Positions 24,001 to 33,702 of a stretch of DNA of 64,000 nucleotides are shown piece by piece. The stretch lies in the NCBI GenBank assembly GCA_032988165.1, contig JANTQF010000085.1:1-64000 (forward strand), in the 5' to 3' direction. Positions within the stretch are counted from its first letter, which is position 1. Each line of letters begins with the position of its first letter. The notes under the pieces are model-generated. The model worked only from the letters and a program-made list of their open reading frames with translations, searched no databases and was not told where the DNA came from. The position numbers and the translations under genes were made by a program. This stretch comes from Emmonsiellopsis sp. PD_33. Lineage: Eukaryota > Ascomycota > Eurotiomycetes > Onygenales > Ajellomycetaceae.

Positions 24001-25700
24001 GTGGGCTCCTGCCACAGATTCAGGCAGATGTTCAAGAGCTTCAGGACTGGGATGACCCAGGTGTTTATGCTACAGAGCCATAAAAGCCAGGATGGGGAGC
24101 TGAGGCAGTATTCAAAAGGTGTAGATATCAATGTCATCCTCCATTAGAGGGTTATATTCAAGAATGAACTTTTCATAGTGATACTCAAGCAGAAATTGAG
24201 TATTACCTTCCTTATTAACTAGCCTGCAGTTCAATTTGTCTATCCCAATGTTTTATTAGTTGAATGGAGGCACTGCTACAATATTAATAAAGAAAGAAGG
24301 GGCATAAATGACATCTGAAAGCATATAAGGCCTGTCCCCCTGGGGGGTGTGGAGGTGGATTGGGACATTGCCATAGTCATGAATTGGAACCAGGGTATCT
24401 CCAGCCTGCATCACCTCTTTGGTGACAGAGCAAAAATCACAAAAATGTCAGAGGTCATTACAAACATGTTGATTTGCTCTGTTATCATATATGAAGCTGT
24501 TTTTCAGTGGATAGTGTTCATACCCTGAAAAATCACTGCTAAGAATGACCAAGGTGGTTGCAAAAGTGCTATCAAATGCCTGGCTGGTGTCTTTTCCCTG
24601 ATTGCTAGATCTGGAAATGTCAGTTGCATTCACAGAGTCATTTTTGGTGGAGATGTTAGATTTTGATGATTCTTTCTTCTCACAGTATCATTTAATAGTT
24701 GATTCAACTATTACTTAGGTTCCTTTCCTATCAAGAGCTTTCTCAACCTTCTTCTCAACCTCTTCATTAGGTTTGAAGCCTTTTGGGTGTAGGTCAGGGT
24801 TGAGATAGGGACATTTAGACCAGTAGTATTTGGTGCTGCAGAGGTATTTTTGGGAATTTAATCCTTTACCATCCTGTTTTAGCTGTGAGTCTGATGGTTT
24901 TTCTGTATCTTTCACTCCTGCAGTCTTATTTTGATATGTTGTAAAGGTTGCTGATGTAGTTGTAGAGAGCTTTTCTTTGGTGCTGGCAGTGAGGAGGTTG
25001 TCATAAAATCTCTCAATGAGTTCATCTACTGAGATTATAGGCTTGCCAGCCTTTTTGTGTTTATTTATGTTGGATCTCTGCATCTTGCTCCATTGAGAAT
25101 TAACCTTATACACTGCATCAAGGAATTTGAAGACCCCTAAATGTTTGTTTTTATGATCTTTAATGCTATATTCAACTACCTTCTGCCTTGCAACTTGCCA
25201 ACATTATATCCAATCAAATGTGTCTTTATTTTTTGGACCTAGAGAAAGTTGGATATACTCAGTACTGAGCTCCACCTCTCTGAATCAACTGGTAGGGGCC
25301 TTTTTAGCCTTCAGAATTTGAATCATCTCATGGGGATCAGTGACACTCTTAAGAGATTGTCTCATGTCTCACATTATGTTCTTCAAGATAAATATTATCA
25401 CTGCCTGTGCTGTGGTCCTATATCATTTGTAGTCCTTCTCAAGGTGGTTGTGCACTCTCAGGGCATGGCTCCATTCTTCAAGAGATTAAGATTTGTCTTC
25501 TGAATAGGGTAGCAGGTGCATGGGTGGTGCAATTGGGTGTTCCTCATCCATGTAGATATCAAAATTGTGTGAATGAATGACAAGAGAGATGTTCTCAATC
25601 CATTCATCCCAGTCCTTGATGTCTTGGAGGGTGATTTTATTGGACATTGTGATGGATAAGGTGAAGGGTGTTTTATATTGGAATGGGATAACAGTAACAA
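21043..25700 (-). pseudogene. Degenerate copia gag-pol
   Basis: Fragments read in element order on the minus strand. Gag head: about 25700-25458. Zinc knuckle: about 24870-24815, reading CSTKYYWSKC, in which the usual His is lost. Protease: about 24510-24450, with YDNRANQHVCNDL in place of the DSGA motif. Integrase: 24015-23620, with HVQIFQKPMNRGDRPFEIIH and a C-terminal part to 23338. Reverse transcriptase: 22503-21976, with LQALYGLPKVPFLW and FFYIDN where YVDD is expected. RNase H: 21327-21043, with LANSFIKSLPQAAHEEF. Every named active-site change is explained by a G-to-A or C-to-T transition. Frames between the blocks are broken by stop codons. Confidence 0.9.
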
Positions 25701-25762
25701 AATGATAGTGTGTTTCCAAAAACCAATGGAATAATATAAAGATAATTCAACTGGAGTGTAGG

Positions 25763-25785
25763 GGAGTGCTACCTGGGCTCATAAC
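25763..25785 (-). other. Copia primer binding site, half-tRNA type
   Basis: Directly inside the 5' LTR, the minus strand reads GTTATGAGCCCAG, then GTAGCACTCC. GTTATGAGCCCAG is complementary to the anticodon arm of eukaryotic initiator tRNA-Met (CTGGGCTCATAAC, anticodon CAT), not to a tRNA 3' end. This is the arrangement known for Drosophila copia, which primes with a cleaved initiator tRNA half. Confidence 0.75.
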
Positions 25786-26088
25786 TATGAGAATTAAATG
25801 TATGTAGTAGTGAGGCAAAAATAGAGATGATTGATTTTTCTATGGTAGGCCTTTGACTGCTACTTATAGATCTTGGACATGTGATTGTGCGAGATAATGA
25901 AAATGCAAAAGGCCATGTATTTACATAGGAAAAATCATCCGAATGAACAAAAACTATCTAATTTCTGAAGGAATAAGGGGTTAATGAAAAATTCAATAAG
26001 CGAATGTAACCCTGGCAGTTGAGCGCGGCAGGTGTAAAATGACAGCGTTGAGGCCGTTGATATAGCGGATATAGCGCGTATTTTCACA
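25786..26088 (-). repeat. Copia 5' LTR
   Basis: 303 bp. It carries more CG-containing words (AGCGCGT, GCGGCAG, AGCGGAT) than the other LTR, which has TG or CA at the same places, so this copy looks less mutated. Confidence 0.93.
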
Positions 26089-26580
26089 ACTTGTGACTCC
26101 GTAGTTTAACTCGTTATTAGTTTTGGAAGTTAGCTCTGCGACGCCGCTAGTTAACGAGAGGGCCAATTCCGTTTACTACTAGATTATTATTAGTATCTAC
26201 GGATTTCAAGCAGGTAATTACCGTTTATGAGGCAGTATATAAATCGTCCTGTCACGCCCGAAAAATTCATAACTACTTATGCTACCCTTTTTCCTATTAT
26301 TGGGCTTTATTGAATAAACGGCCCATGGCCAGTGCTGACAGACTTTACATCATTATTTGTCCAAACTTTTATCTATATGTAGTATTTTATCTTTTAAGTC
26401 CACGTCTGATTTTAGATTTCATCTCCATGTTTCTAGAAGTCGCAGGATTTAAGTTTTCCACCAAACATTATTTTATTTGATAGAGATGGCATCTGAATGT
26501 ACTTTTAACCACTCGGACTTTTGTGCATACAATGGAGACGTAGTTGCAAGCGGAAATTGGAAAGGAATTGGATAGGATTC

Positions 26581-26754
26581 TCCCCTCATCTGTAGGTTAT
26601 GCTAATATTAGTAGTGTCCTTTTTTCCCAGCCTGCTCATAGGTTAAAAGGTGGTAATTTACTCCACTTCCAGTGGCTGAAGACCCCTTTGGAAAAATAGA
26701 ATGGCCTCTTGCAATACTGCACTACTATGGGCAAAACCTATGGATGAGGGGATA
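26581..26754. mobile_element. MITE copy 2, diverged
   Basis: It shares with copy 1 at 18.3 kb the outer TCCCCTC..GAGGGGA ends and a core with CTCATAGG, GTAATTTACTCCACTTCCAG, TGGCT and GACCCC in the same order and spacing. The inner parts of its inverted repeats are imperfect. A TA lies at the right border (26753-26754), but TC stands at the left, so one target copy seems altered. Confidence 0.75.
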
Positions 26755-27471
26755 GAACGCATGCATAATAAGGAGCCTTAAATGCGGGTTGTTTGAGCTA
26801 GGATCAGCAATCAGGAGCAGCCATTGGTCAGGGGCTGGATAAATAGGGGTTGTCGGTGGTAGCTCTCTGAGCAACCACCTTAACTCTCTACTTTCAATCC
26901 CAAGCAGTGTTGGAATGAGCAACAATAAACAGCACGTGTTTCATACAGATCACATTTCGGAGTTGAATTCCAATTGGCATCACGTCGCTTACTTACAAGT
27001 TACAACATTACCAAGCAGTTGGCATAGAATCGGGATCCAATTCCGCATACTAACTTTAGCCTTCAGAGATGATGTTGAAGGCACCCGCCAAGACTGTAGT
27101 TCCTCGACGTCAGAGGTCAAGTCTCGCACTAAAAACTAGGCTATAATAGGATTAGTGTAGGTACAGAGCCAGCCCAGGTCACGTGCTCTGCTTACCCTAA
27201 TTGATATTCTCCCGAGGTCTCTCTCTCCTCGTCCATCAAACCTCAGCGACTTCAACGGCCTTGTAGTACTAGCTACGAAAGATATACCGACAATGACATA
27301 GTACTATGAAAGATGTTTTCGCCCGCTGGTCCAGCTACCCCGCGTCCATGCTGTCGGCCAGGCTCAGCCACCAGCTATCCATGAATCCTTCAGCCCCTGC
27401 TAGCCCACCCCGCCAACAAAAAATAACTTCCTTCAGCTGTCGGCGGGGTTGACGCCCCGCGGGCCCGTCCA

Positions 27472-27479
27472 TATATAAG
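27472..27479 (+). promoter_or_regulatory. TATA-box candidate of the nitroalkane oxidase gene
   Basis: TATATAAG lies about 130 bp before the ATG, a common distance in filamentous fungi. Confidence 0.4.
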
Positions 27480-27606
27480 AAGGTCAACGAGGGGATTGAA
27501 TCAAGGGTCATCATTTTTTGCTTTCCGTTCTCTACACTCGCTGTGCGGTTTGACAACAATACACCGCTTATCGATTTCCCCCCCACAGCCCCCTCATACC
27601 CATAAC

Positions 27607-28984
27607 ATGCCCGTAGACTTCCACCTTGGCCCAACAGAGGCCGCGACCCGCGCCGCCGCCGCCGGCTTCGCGCAGCATGTCCTCAAACCCGCCCGCTCCG
27701 AATACCTAAAGCATGAACAGCACCACGAGCGGTTCCAAGCTACCCAACCCACCTATTCCGCAGCCGTGAAGGGCGGCCTGCTCAAGGGCCAGATCTCGCC
27801 CGCCCACGGCGGCAGCGGCGGAAGCCTCGTTGAAGCGGCCATCATGGTCGAGGAGTGTTATGCCGTCGAACCCTCCGCAGCTCTTACCATCTTCGCGACT
27901 GGTCTCGGCCTCACCCCGCTGAACATCGCGGCAAAGCCCGAACACGCCGAGTTCCTCGCACCCTTCCTCAGCGGCGAGGGCGCGCCGCTGGCCTCCCTGG
28001 TATTCAGCGAACCTGGCGGCGTCGCCAATGCCCTGGAGAAAGGCGCGCCTGGCTTCCAAACCACAGCCCGCCGCGAGGGCGACGAGTGGGTTATAAACGG
28101 CGAGAAGATGTGGGCGACCAACTGTGCCGGGTGGGATTTCAAGGGGTGCGATCTCGCCTGCGTCGTCTGCCGCGATGTCAGCGACGACGACGCCCCCGCG
28201 GCGCCCGATAGCAACCCCGGGGACCGCGTCATGATAATCCTAGTAACCCGCGCCGACCTCGACCGCAGCGGTGCGGGCGCATTTGAAGTCCTCCGCCACA
28301 TCTCAACACCAGGCCACACATCCGTCTCTGGACCCCACGTACGATACACCAACGTCCGCGTCCCAGCCAAGAACGTCCTCTGCCCACCAGGCCAGGGCGC
28401 GCAGGTAGCCTTTGGCTCGTTCGACGCCAGCGCCGTCCTCGTGGGCGCCATGGGCGTCGGGCTGATGCGGGCAGCGTTCGATGCCGCGCTGGCGTTCGCC
28501 AAGCGCGACTCGCGCAATGGCGCCGTGCCGCTGCTGGAGCGCCAGGCGTTTGCGGACTTGTTGTCTAGTATCAAGATGCAGACGGAGGCGTCGCGCGCAT
28601 TGACGTGGAAAGCGGCCCATGCTATGGAGAAGGGGCCCGGCGAGTATGATGCGCGTAGGGAGCTGGCGCTGGCTGCGAAGGTGTATTGTAGCGATGCGGC
28701 TGTCAAGGCTTGTACGGATGCGATTAATGCGGTTGGAATGTAAGTTTTCGGATTTATTGTGGTCTGGGGGAGGTGGTGCCAAGCTAACCATGGACCGGGT
28801 ATCTGGATATAGCACGGCTTATGACCTGAGCCAGCCATTCGCCGAGCTGCTGAATACCGCGATGGTATTGCCGATTTTCGATGGCGGCAATGTGGGAATT
28901 CGGAGACGGCATATGCAGCAGCTTATGCTGTCGCCAACTTATGATGCGTGGGCGGCGACATATGGGCCGTCTGAGACGAAATAA
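27607..28984 (+). CDS. Nitroalkane oxidase, acyl-CoA dehydrogenase superfamily flavoenzyme
   Basis: Two exons (27607-28739 and 28813-28984; 73-bp intron GTAAGT..TAG) give 434 residues. The whole length follows the acyl-CoA dehydrogenase fold: N-terminal helical domain to about 120, middle beta domain (SGEGAPLASL, VINGEKMWATN, GWDFKGCDLACVVCR) and C-terminal helical domain ending FDGGNVGIRRRHMQ and WAATYG. The match to Fusarium nitroalkane oxidase, as I remember it, is close throughout. The catalytic base is Asp401 in FDGG, where acyl-CoA dehydrogenases have Glu, and Arg408 and the Ser of DASAVLVGAM occupy the positions of Fusarium Arg409 and Ser276. The predicted reaction is FAD-dependent oxidation of nitroalkanes to aldehydes or ketones with nitrite and peroxide. 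The start is at 27607; the in-frame ATG at 27496 is 5' of the conserved start and would add a hydrophobic stretch not known in the family. Confidence 0.88.
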
Positions 28985-29868
28985 GTCCATAGCTGGGGGA
29001 TTTCGCTCTCTCTTTCTGTTAGATGGCTATGTACAGAGTAAATTTCTCCCTTTATATTCCAGCTTTCGCACGGAAGGGGGGAAGCAAAGAAAAAAAAGGA
29101 AACTTATTATCTTAACTCTTCTTATCTCTCTTCTTACATGTATATAGTTATGCAATTGCAATATGACCCACAACTACATAATTTACTAAACATGAATGCC
29201 CATATGGGCATAACCTTCTGTAGAGGGGTAAGGATAGGCAGTTAGGATAAGGGGTTACGCGGCCGCGCTTATTCCTCATGGATGTCAGGTCGCACACTAC
29301 ACTGTGCACAATGACACAGAGCCAAGCTAATTAAAGCACTGACGTCATGTGTACTATTTTAAGAACAGCACCATACATATGATGTCTATCGGATTTAGTC
29401 GATTGCAGGGGTAAGTACATAGTTCCCAGAGGAGAGAATCAAGACATAAAAGTCTAAGATGAACAGACAATTTCGACACATATCTAGTTGACCCCGCAAA
29501 ATACAATAAAAACCATGGCTTCTAAATAGGAGGCATAACAACAAAAAAGCAATCAACCATTCAATTCATAGCAAGACCATAGTTAAAAAGTCATATCAAT
29601 ATAACAACAAAAAAAAAAAACACATGCAAGAACTGAAAACAAGAAACAAATATTCATGCCATGCCTTCCTTCCTTCCACACATAACATAATCGTATCTGC
29701 TACTCATAACCGCTGAATGATCACAGCATCAATTCCCCATTCGTCGATTGGATAAGTCAAGGGCGGCATAGAAGCCATTAACGTAAGAGAGACATGACTT
29801 CCAGCAAAGCAATGAAAGTAAAGGAAGAAAGATTAAGCTGCAGCGGGCTGCCACGCAAAATAATTCCT
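28985..29868. other. Intergenic, convergent 3' ends
   Basis: About 0.9 kb between the oxidase and the VWA gene, A-rich in its second half, with runs of A. No gene or repeat recognised. Confidence 0.5.
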
Positions 29869-32551
29869 CTAGTATCGCTGAGGAGGTTGTCCACCATACC
29901 CTCCTTGTGGAGGTTGCCCACCATACCCCCCTTGTGGAGGATAGCCTCCGGGTCCGCCCTGGGGTGGTGGAGGACGACCATAACCGCCCTGTTGAGGAGG
30001 CTGTCCGTAACCTTGTGGCTGGCCATAGCCAGGTTGGCCGCCTTGGGGTGGATAACCGCCATATCCACCTTGTTGTGGCGGTGGGGGGGCTGCTTGATAT
30101 CCTCCGTATTGTCCGGGTGGGGGGGCACCGTATTGCGTAGGAGGTGGAGCTCCGTACTGTCCCGCTGGAGGAGCCGGGGGGGCGGCAGGTTGACGGGATG
30201 ACTTCTCATCCTTAGTATCGTATGAGGAATCGATTGCCCCGAGAAGCATTTTGATAAGCTGGATATCGGAGTTAGCTTTTGTCTGCACTTATCTTGAGTA
30301 AAAAGATAAAGTCAACTTACCCAAAGCTCCGGGGTTAGGTAAACGGGGGGGTTGGCAAGGGCCATCTCTTCCTGCTCGACTTCGAAATCTGTGATAAAAC
30401 TATTAAAATGATTCGATACCTTGGTTGAAGGTGGGTCGGCTTACTAGATGTGCAGTCAATGAGCTCTCCGATGCCAGGCATTTCGTCAAGCTTGCTCAAG
30501 AATTCTCGCGCTCTTATATCGTTCCCAACCTGGGCGAATTGGAAGGATATCGCACCACGACCATATTTTGGCAGGCGTCCCAACTCAGTGGTTGCGTATT
30601 TGATGGCATTGGCAACGCCGTCCATACCTTCTCCGGTGGGTTGTCCATCAGTAATGGTTATTACCAGGACTGGCTTCCTCAACTGGCCAGCTCGAGCTGG
30701 GGCCACCACAAGAGGCTCCAGGACCTTTTCTAACAATTTGGTGCCTAACGGCGTCATACCATGGGGACGGAAAGTGGTCATAAGATGATCGACATCCTTT
30801 TCATTTTTGATGTTGTTTGCCTGCTGGTCGCCGTTCATAAAACGGATATTGATTCCATCATCATCAAACAGCGAGGCAGCAAAAGCAACGCGATTGAGAA
30901 TTAGTTTGAGATCATTGAGACGCTCGCCGTTTTCCTCAAATCCCATAGAGCCACTGTCGTCAATGTACAAAATCACATCGAAGAGGGCAAGTTTGACGAT
31001 GTCCTGTCCGACTTCGCGAGGCACTCTCCAAGTAGAGCAGAAATGGTCAACCTGATTGGTAATACGGGCCGCAATCTGATCAAGAGCTGGTGAACCTGGT
31101 GGGAACATGGCCTGCAATTGTTTCTCTTGAACGGTACTCAAAAGGGCTTGCTTATACATAGCGGTCATATGCGGGGAAGGTGGCTGAGGAGGAGGGGCAC
31201 CATATTGCTGAGCTCCCTGAGGTGGGTAGCCGGGAGCTCCTTGTGGGGGGGCTCCTTGTGGGGGATATCCGGGGGCTCCTTGTGGAGGGTATTGGCCTGA
31301 TTGTTGTCCCTAGCACGGCGATAAAATCGTCAGTCGATGTTATTCCCAAGAGAGAAAAAACAAAAACAAAAAAAATAAAAAAAAGCACGCAATAGCACAA
31401 ACTAGGAAAATAGACGAACGTATGGGGATTGGCTTTGAGGGTAGGGTTGTTGCTGTTGTTGAGGATATGACTGATTGTACGTCTGTCCGTATGGGGGCTG
31501 TTGTGGAGGGGCGCCATAGGCCTGTTGATGTTGTGGTGAGGGCGATGGCTGTTGTTGTCCATATGCTGCTTGCGGTTGCTGGCCGTAAGAGGGCTGTTGG
31601 TAGCTTTGTTGGTAGTTGGGTTGTGGCGCTGGCGACATATTCGGCCGATTAGGCTGTTGATAGTTCTGCGGGTAGGGAGATTGGGGAGTTTGAGGAGTTC
31701 CTGGATAGCCCGGAGCAGGTGAGGGGGTCGAAGTCATGCCTGGTCGACCATACTGAGGTTGCTGGGGTTGGGAGCCAGCGGGGTGGGGGGGTTGCGGCGA
31801 GCTTGGGTGTGGCTGTCCAGGATATTGTTGGCCATATGGACGATACATGGTTGCGAAGAGATAGAACGGCAGAGGCAACGAGATTCGTCCCAGAAGATAG
31901 TCGTTCGGCAGCCCGAGAAACAACAGGGACGAGGGAGAGCAAAACAGGAAATAGTTGCGGAATGAACGATGATGACAACAGACGATGATGTCGTCCCGGA
32001 AAAAACAGAATATTGGGCAGGATTTTCCCAGACTAAGGCACGGGACTTGGGCAGGCAAGAAGAGAATGTGATTTGCTTACAGGCGGCGGTGGAGCTTGTC
32101 CCTGCGCACCGGGGAACGCCTGGTATGGCTGACTCTGGCCGGGCTGTCCAGGCTGTCTTAGAGGTTAGCCACGCAGAAACACCGCCTTGCCTGGGCTGTG
32201 GCTTTGATATATCACGGCGAGGGGTCCCTCGTAGTTTTCATCTCGCCCACTGTAGCCCAGCATATCGGCCATGGAGGGCGGGTGCACTTACATATGCGCC
32301 TGGTTTCGGGGCTCCGGCACCAGCACCAGCAGGAGGAGGGCCTGGAGGAGGAGGACCACCGGGATAGCCGGACGGAGGGGCAGCCTGGGCCGCAGCCATT
32401 TTTGAAGCGAGCTATTCCCAGAAACACGCAGATGTCAGCAAATCCCGTCTTCTACGGTGGAGAGGGCGCGCATTTCGACGAGCCACAGAGACTCTGCGCG
32501 GGGCGATGGCGGGGTAGTTGGAGGGGTCTCAGGGCATGCACTTACTCCCAT
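29869..32551 (-). CDS. Von Willebrand factor A domain protein with Pro/Gln/Gly-rich arms
   Basis: My preferred model has seven exons (32551-32546, 32411-32292, 32152-32081, 31812-31420, 31309-30445, 30388-30321, 30258-29869), all in phase, giving about 637 residues. Exon 1 holds only ATGGGA. Residues 1-240 are Pro/Gln/Gly/Tyr-rich with GYPPQGAP-type repeats. A VWA domain follows at about 245-485 with a complete metal site: DDSGS in LYIDDSGSMGF, Thr in GMTPLGT and Asp in ITDGQPTGEG. The C-terminal 110 residues repeat GGYG, QPPQ and PPPQGG. VWA domains with such a site usually bind a protein partner through a metal ion; the arms look like low-complexity interaction or phase-separating segments. 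No signal peptide, so probably cytosolic. Start is uncertain: translation could also begin at 32399 or at 31848 (MYRPYGQQYPGQP, giving 583 residues). Confidence 0.78.
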
Positions 32552-33702
32552 GGCGAAGGTTGCGTCTCGAAAACAGACACAGAAAGGAGGTCGGGAGAGG
32601 GGATAGAGGGCGACGATGCGAGGATGGACAAGCAAGACAGCGAGCCAAAGACGGGCAGCGAGAGTGTTAAATACAGCCTGAGGTGGGGAGCAACCCAGAC
32701 ATCGTGAGGCGTGACAGTACCGATACAGCAGCGTGTCTGCCGTATGGCCCAAACGGTACGGTAAGGCTCGGCTTACGCAGGCCGGCGGGGTGATTTGCCT
32801 GTTTGAATACCGCTCAGCCGCAGACTGCAGGGTATCGTCCGTACGGCCATTACCGATCTGGTCAGCCACAATTACATCACCCTCGTATTTGCCAAGGTAT
32901 GCACCGCCTCGATTTCCATTCTCCAACACCAGGGATACGATATCAACGAAGAACCACAGGGGCACACAAAGACAGCACAAAGATATCAACAAGAGTGTGA
33001 CGCTGGGTGGCTGCTCCCGCATGATTGGGAACGCTGTTTTGCTATGGACAAAGGGCCGTTCCACCCCTTCGAGACTTGCGGCGGCGGAATCCATACTCCG
33101 TACTAGTAGTTAAACGCCATCCATACAGCGGCTTGGTCATTCTCCTTGTCGGAGGCATTATGGGCGTCAAACTCCCACGTCTCAACGTTTCTTTTATACA
33201 ATCGACGGAAGCTTCCCACGGAACCTTGGGTGGTTGGTTCCAGGGGAGCGGGAGGAAGTATGGGATAACAGGGGAAGTTTCCCAACTATGTGATTACGTA
33301 AGTTCTACCATACCCCCCCGCCACCAATACATCAACGGGAAACTGCTCCAGCGAGGTTTGTATGTGCAACCAACCCAATGGTTTCTGAAACTAAGAATGG
33401 AACAAGTGGTGGGAAGAATCGGCATGGTCAGAAATTCGAGAACGGCGGGGAATTCAGTGGACCGCCAACATCTGGGCCAGAGGGCGTCATGGAGGTTAAA
33501 AGCACAGCAGCCAAGTGGAAATATCCATCTATCCCTTATCTCTATTTTGTATTTTATATCCTTTGGATACATAAAAAAGATTAAGACAAAACATTTCATT
33601 CATCAAAAAAAAGGAGATGGAGTGAAGCAAAACGGGAGGATTAAGACCTAGCAAGCTAGGTGAAATGGGCCACTCTTAACACAAATCCTCTGCACATACA
33701 TC
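32552..33702. other. Upstream region of the VWA gene and 3' region of SRP72
   Basis: No coding sequence is supported. The frames at 32435-33094 and 33025-33651 overlap in several phases and have no family features. One exact TACTCCGTA stands at 33094-33102. Confidence 0.5.

Larger units (their letters stand above)
20684..26088 (-). mobile_element. Ty1/copia LTR retrotransposon, full length, inactivated
   Basis: The element is 5405 bp with two 303-bp LTRs (20684-20986 and 25786-26088) and is flanked by the 5-bp duplication ACTTG (20679-20683 and 26089-26093). Transcription would run on the minus strand, so the right LTR is the 5' one. Gag, protease, integrase, reverse transcriptase and RNase H remnants lie in copia order. 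The LTR copies differ at about 21 sites by my count, all transitions, and the internal region carries many stop codons where Trp, Gln or Arg is expected. That is what RIP leaves behind. The element cannot encode a working polyprotein. Confidence 0.95.
26089..27606. other. Region between the copia element and the nitroalkane oxidase gene
   Basis: It contains the right copia flank, MITE copy 2 (26581-26754), and from about 27170 the probable promoter and 5' UTR of the oxidase gene. No coding sequence is supported; open frames at 26725-26925 and 26915-27139 lack features. Confidence 0.5.

Noticed and set aside
27858..28838. 326-codon open frame antisense to the nitroalkane oxidase
   Set aside because: Mirror frame of a GC-rich gene; the plus-strand protein has full family conservation.
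30335..31168. VWA frame as a complete gene starting at 31168
   Set aside because: In-frame upstream exon text joins by good splice sites, and the 3' part runs past the conserved donor at 30445 into intron sequence.
32435..33094. 219-codon open frame on the minus strand upstream of the VWA gene
   Set aside because: Overlaps the VWA first exon and promoter; no family feature, and its last part is intron.
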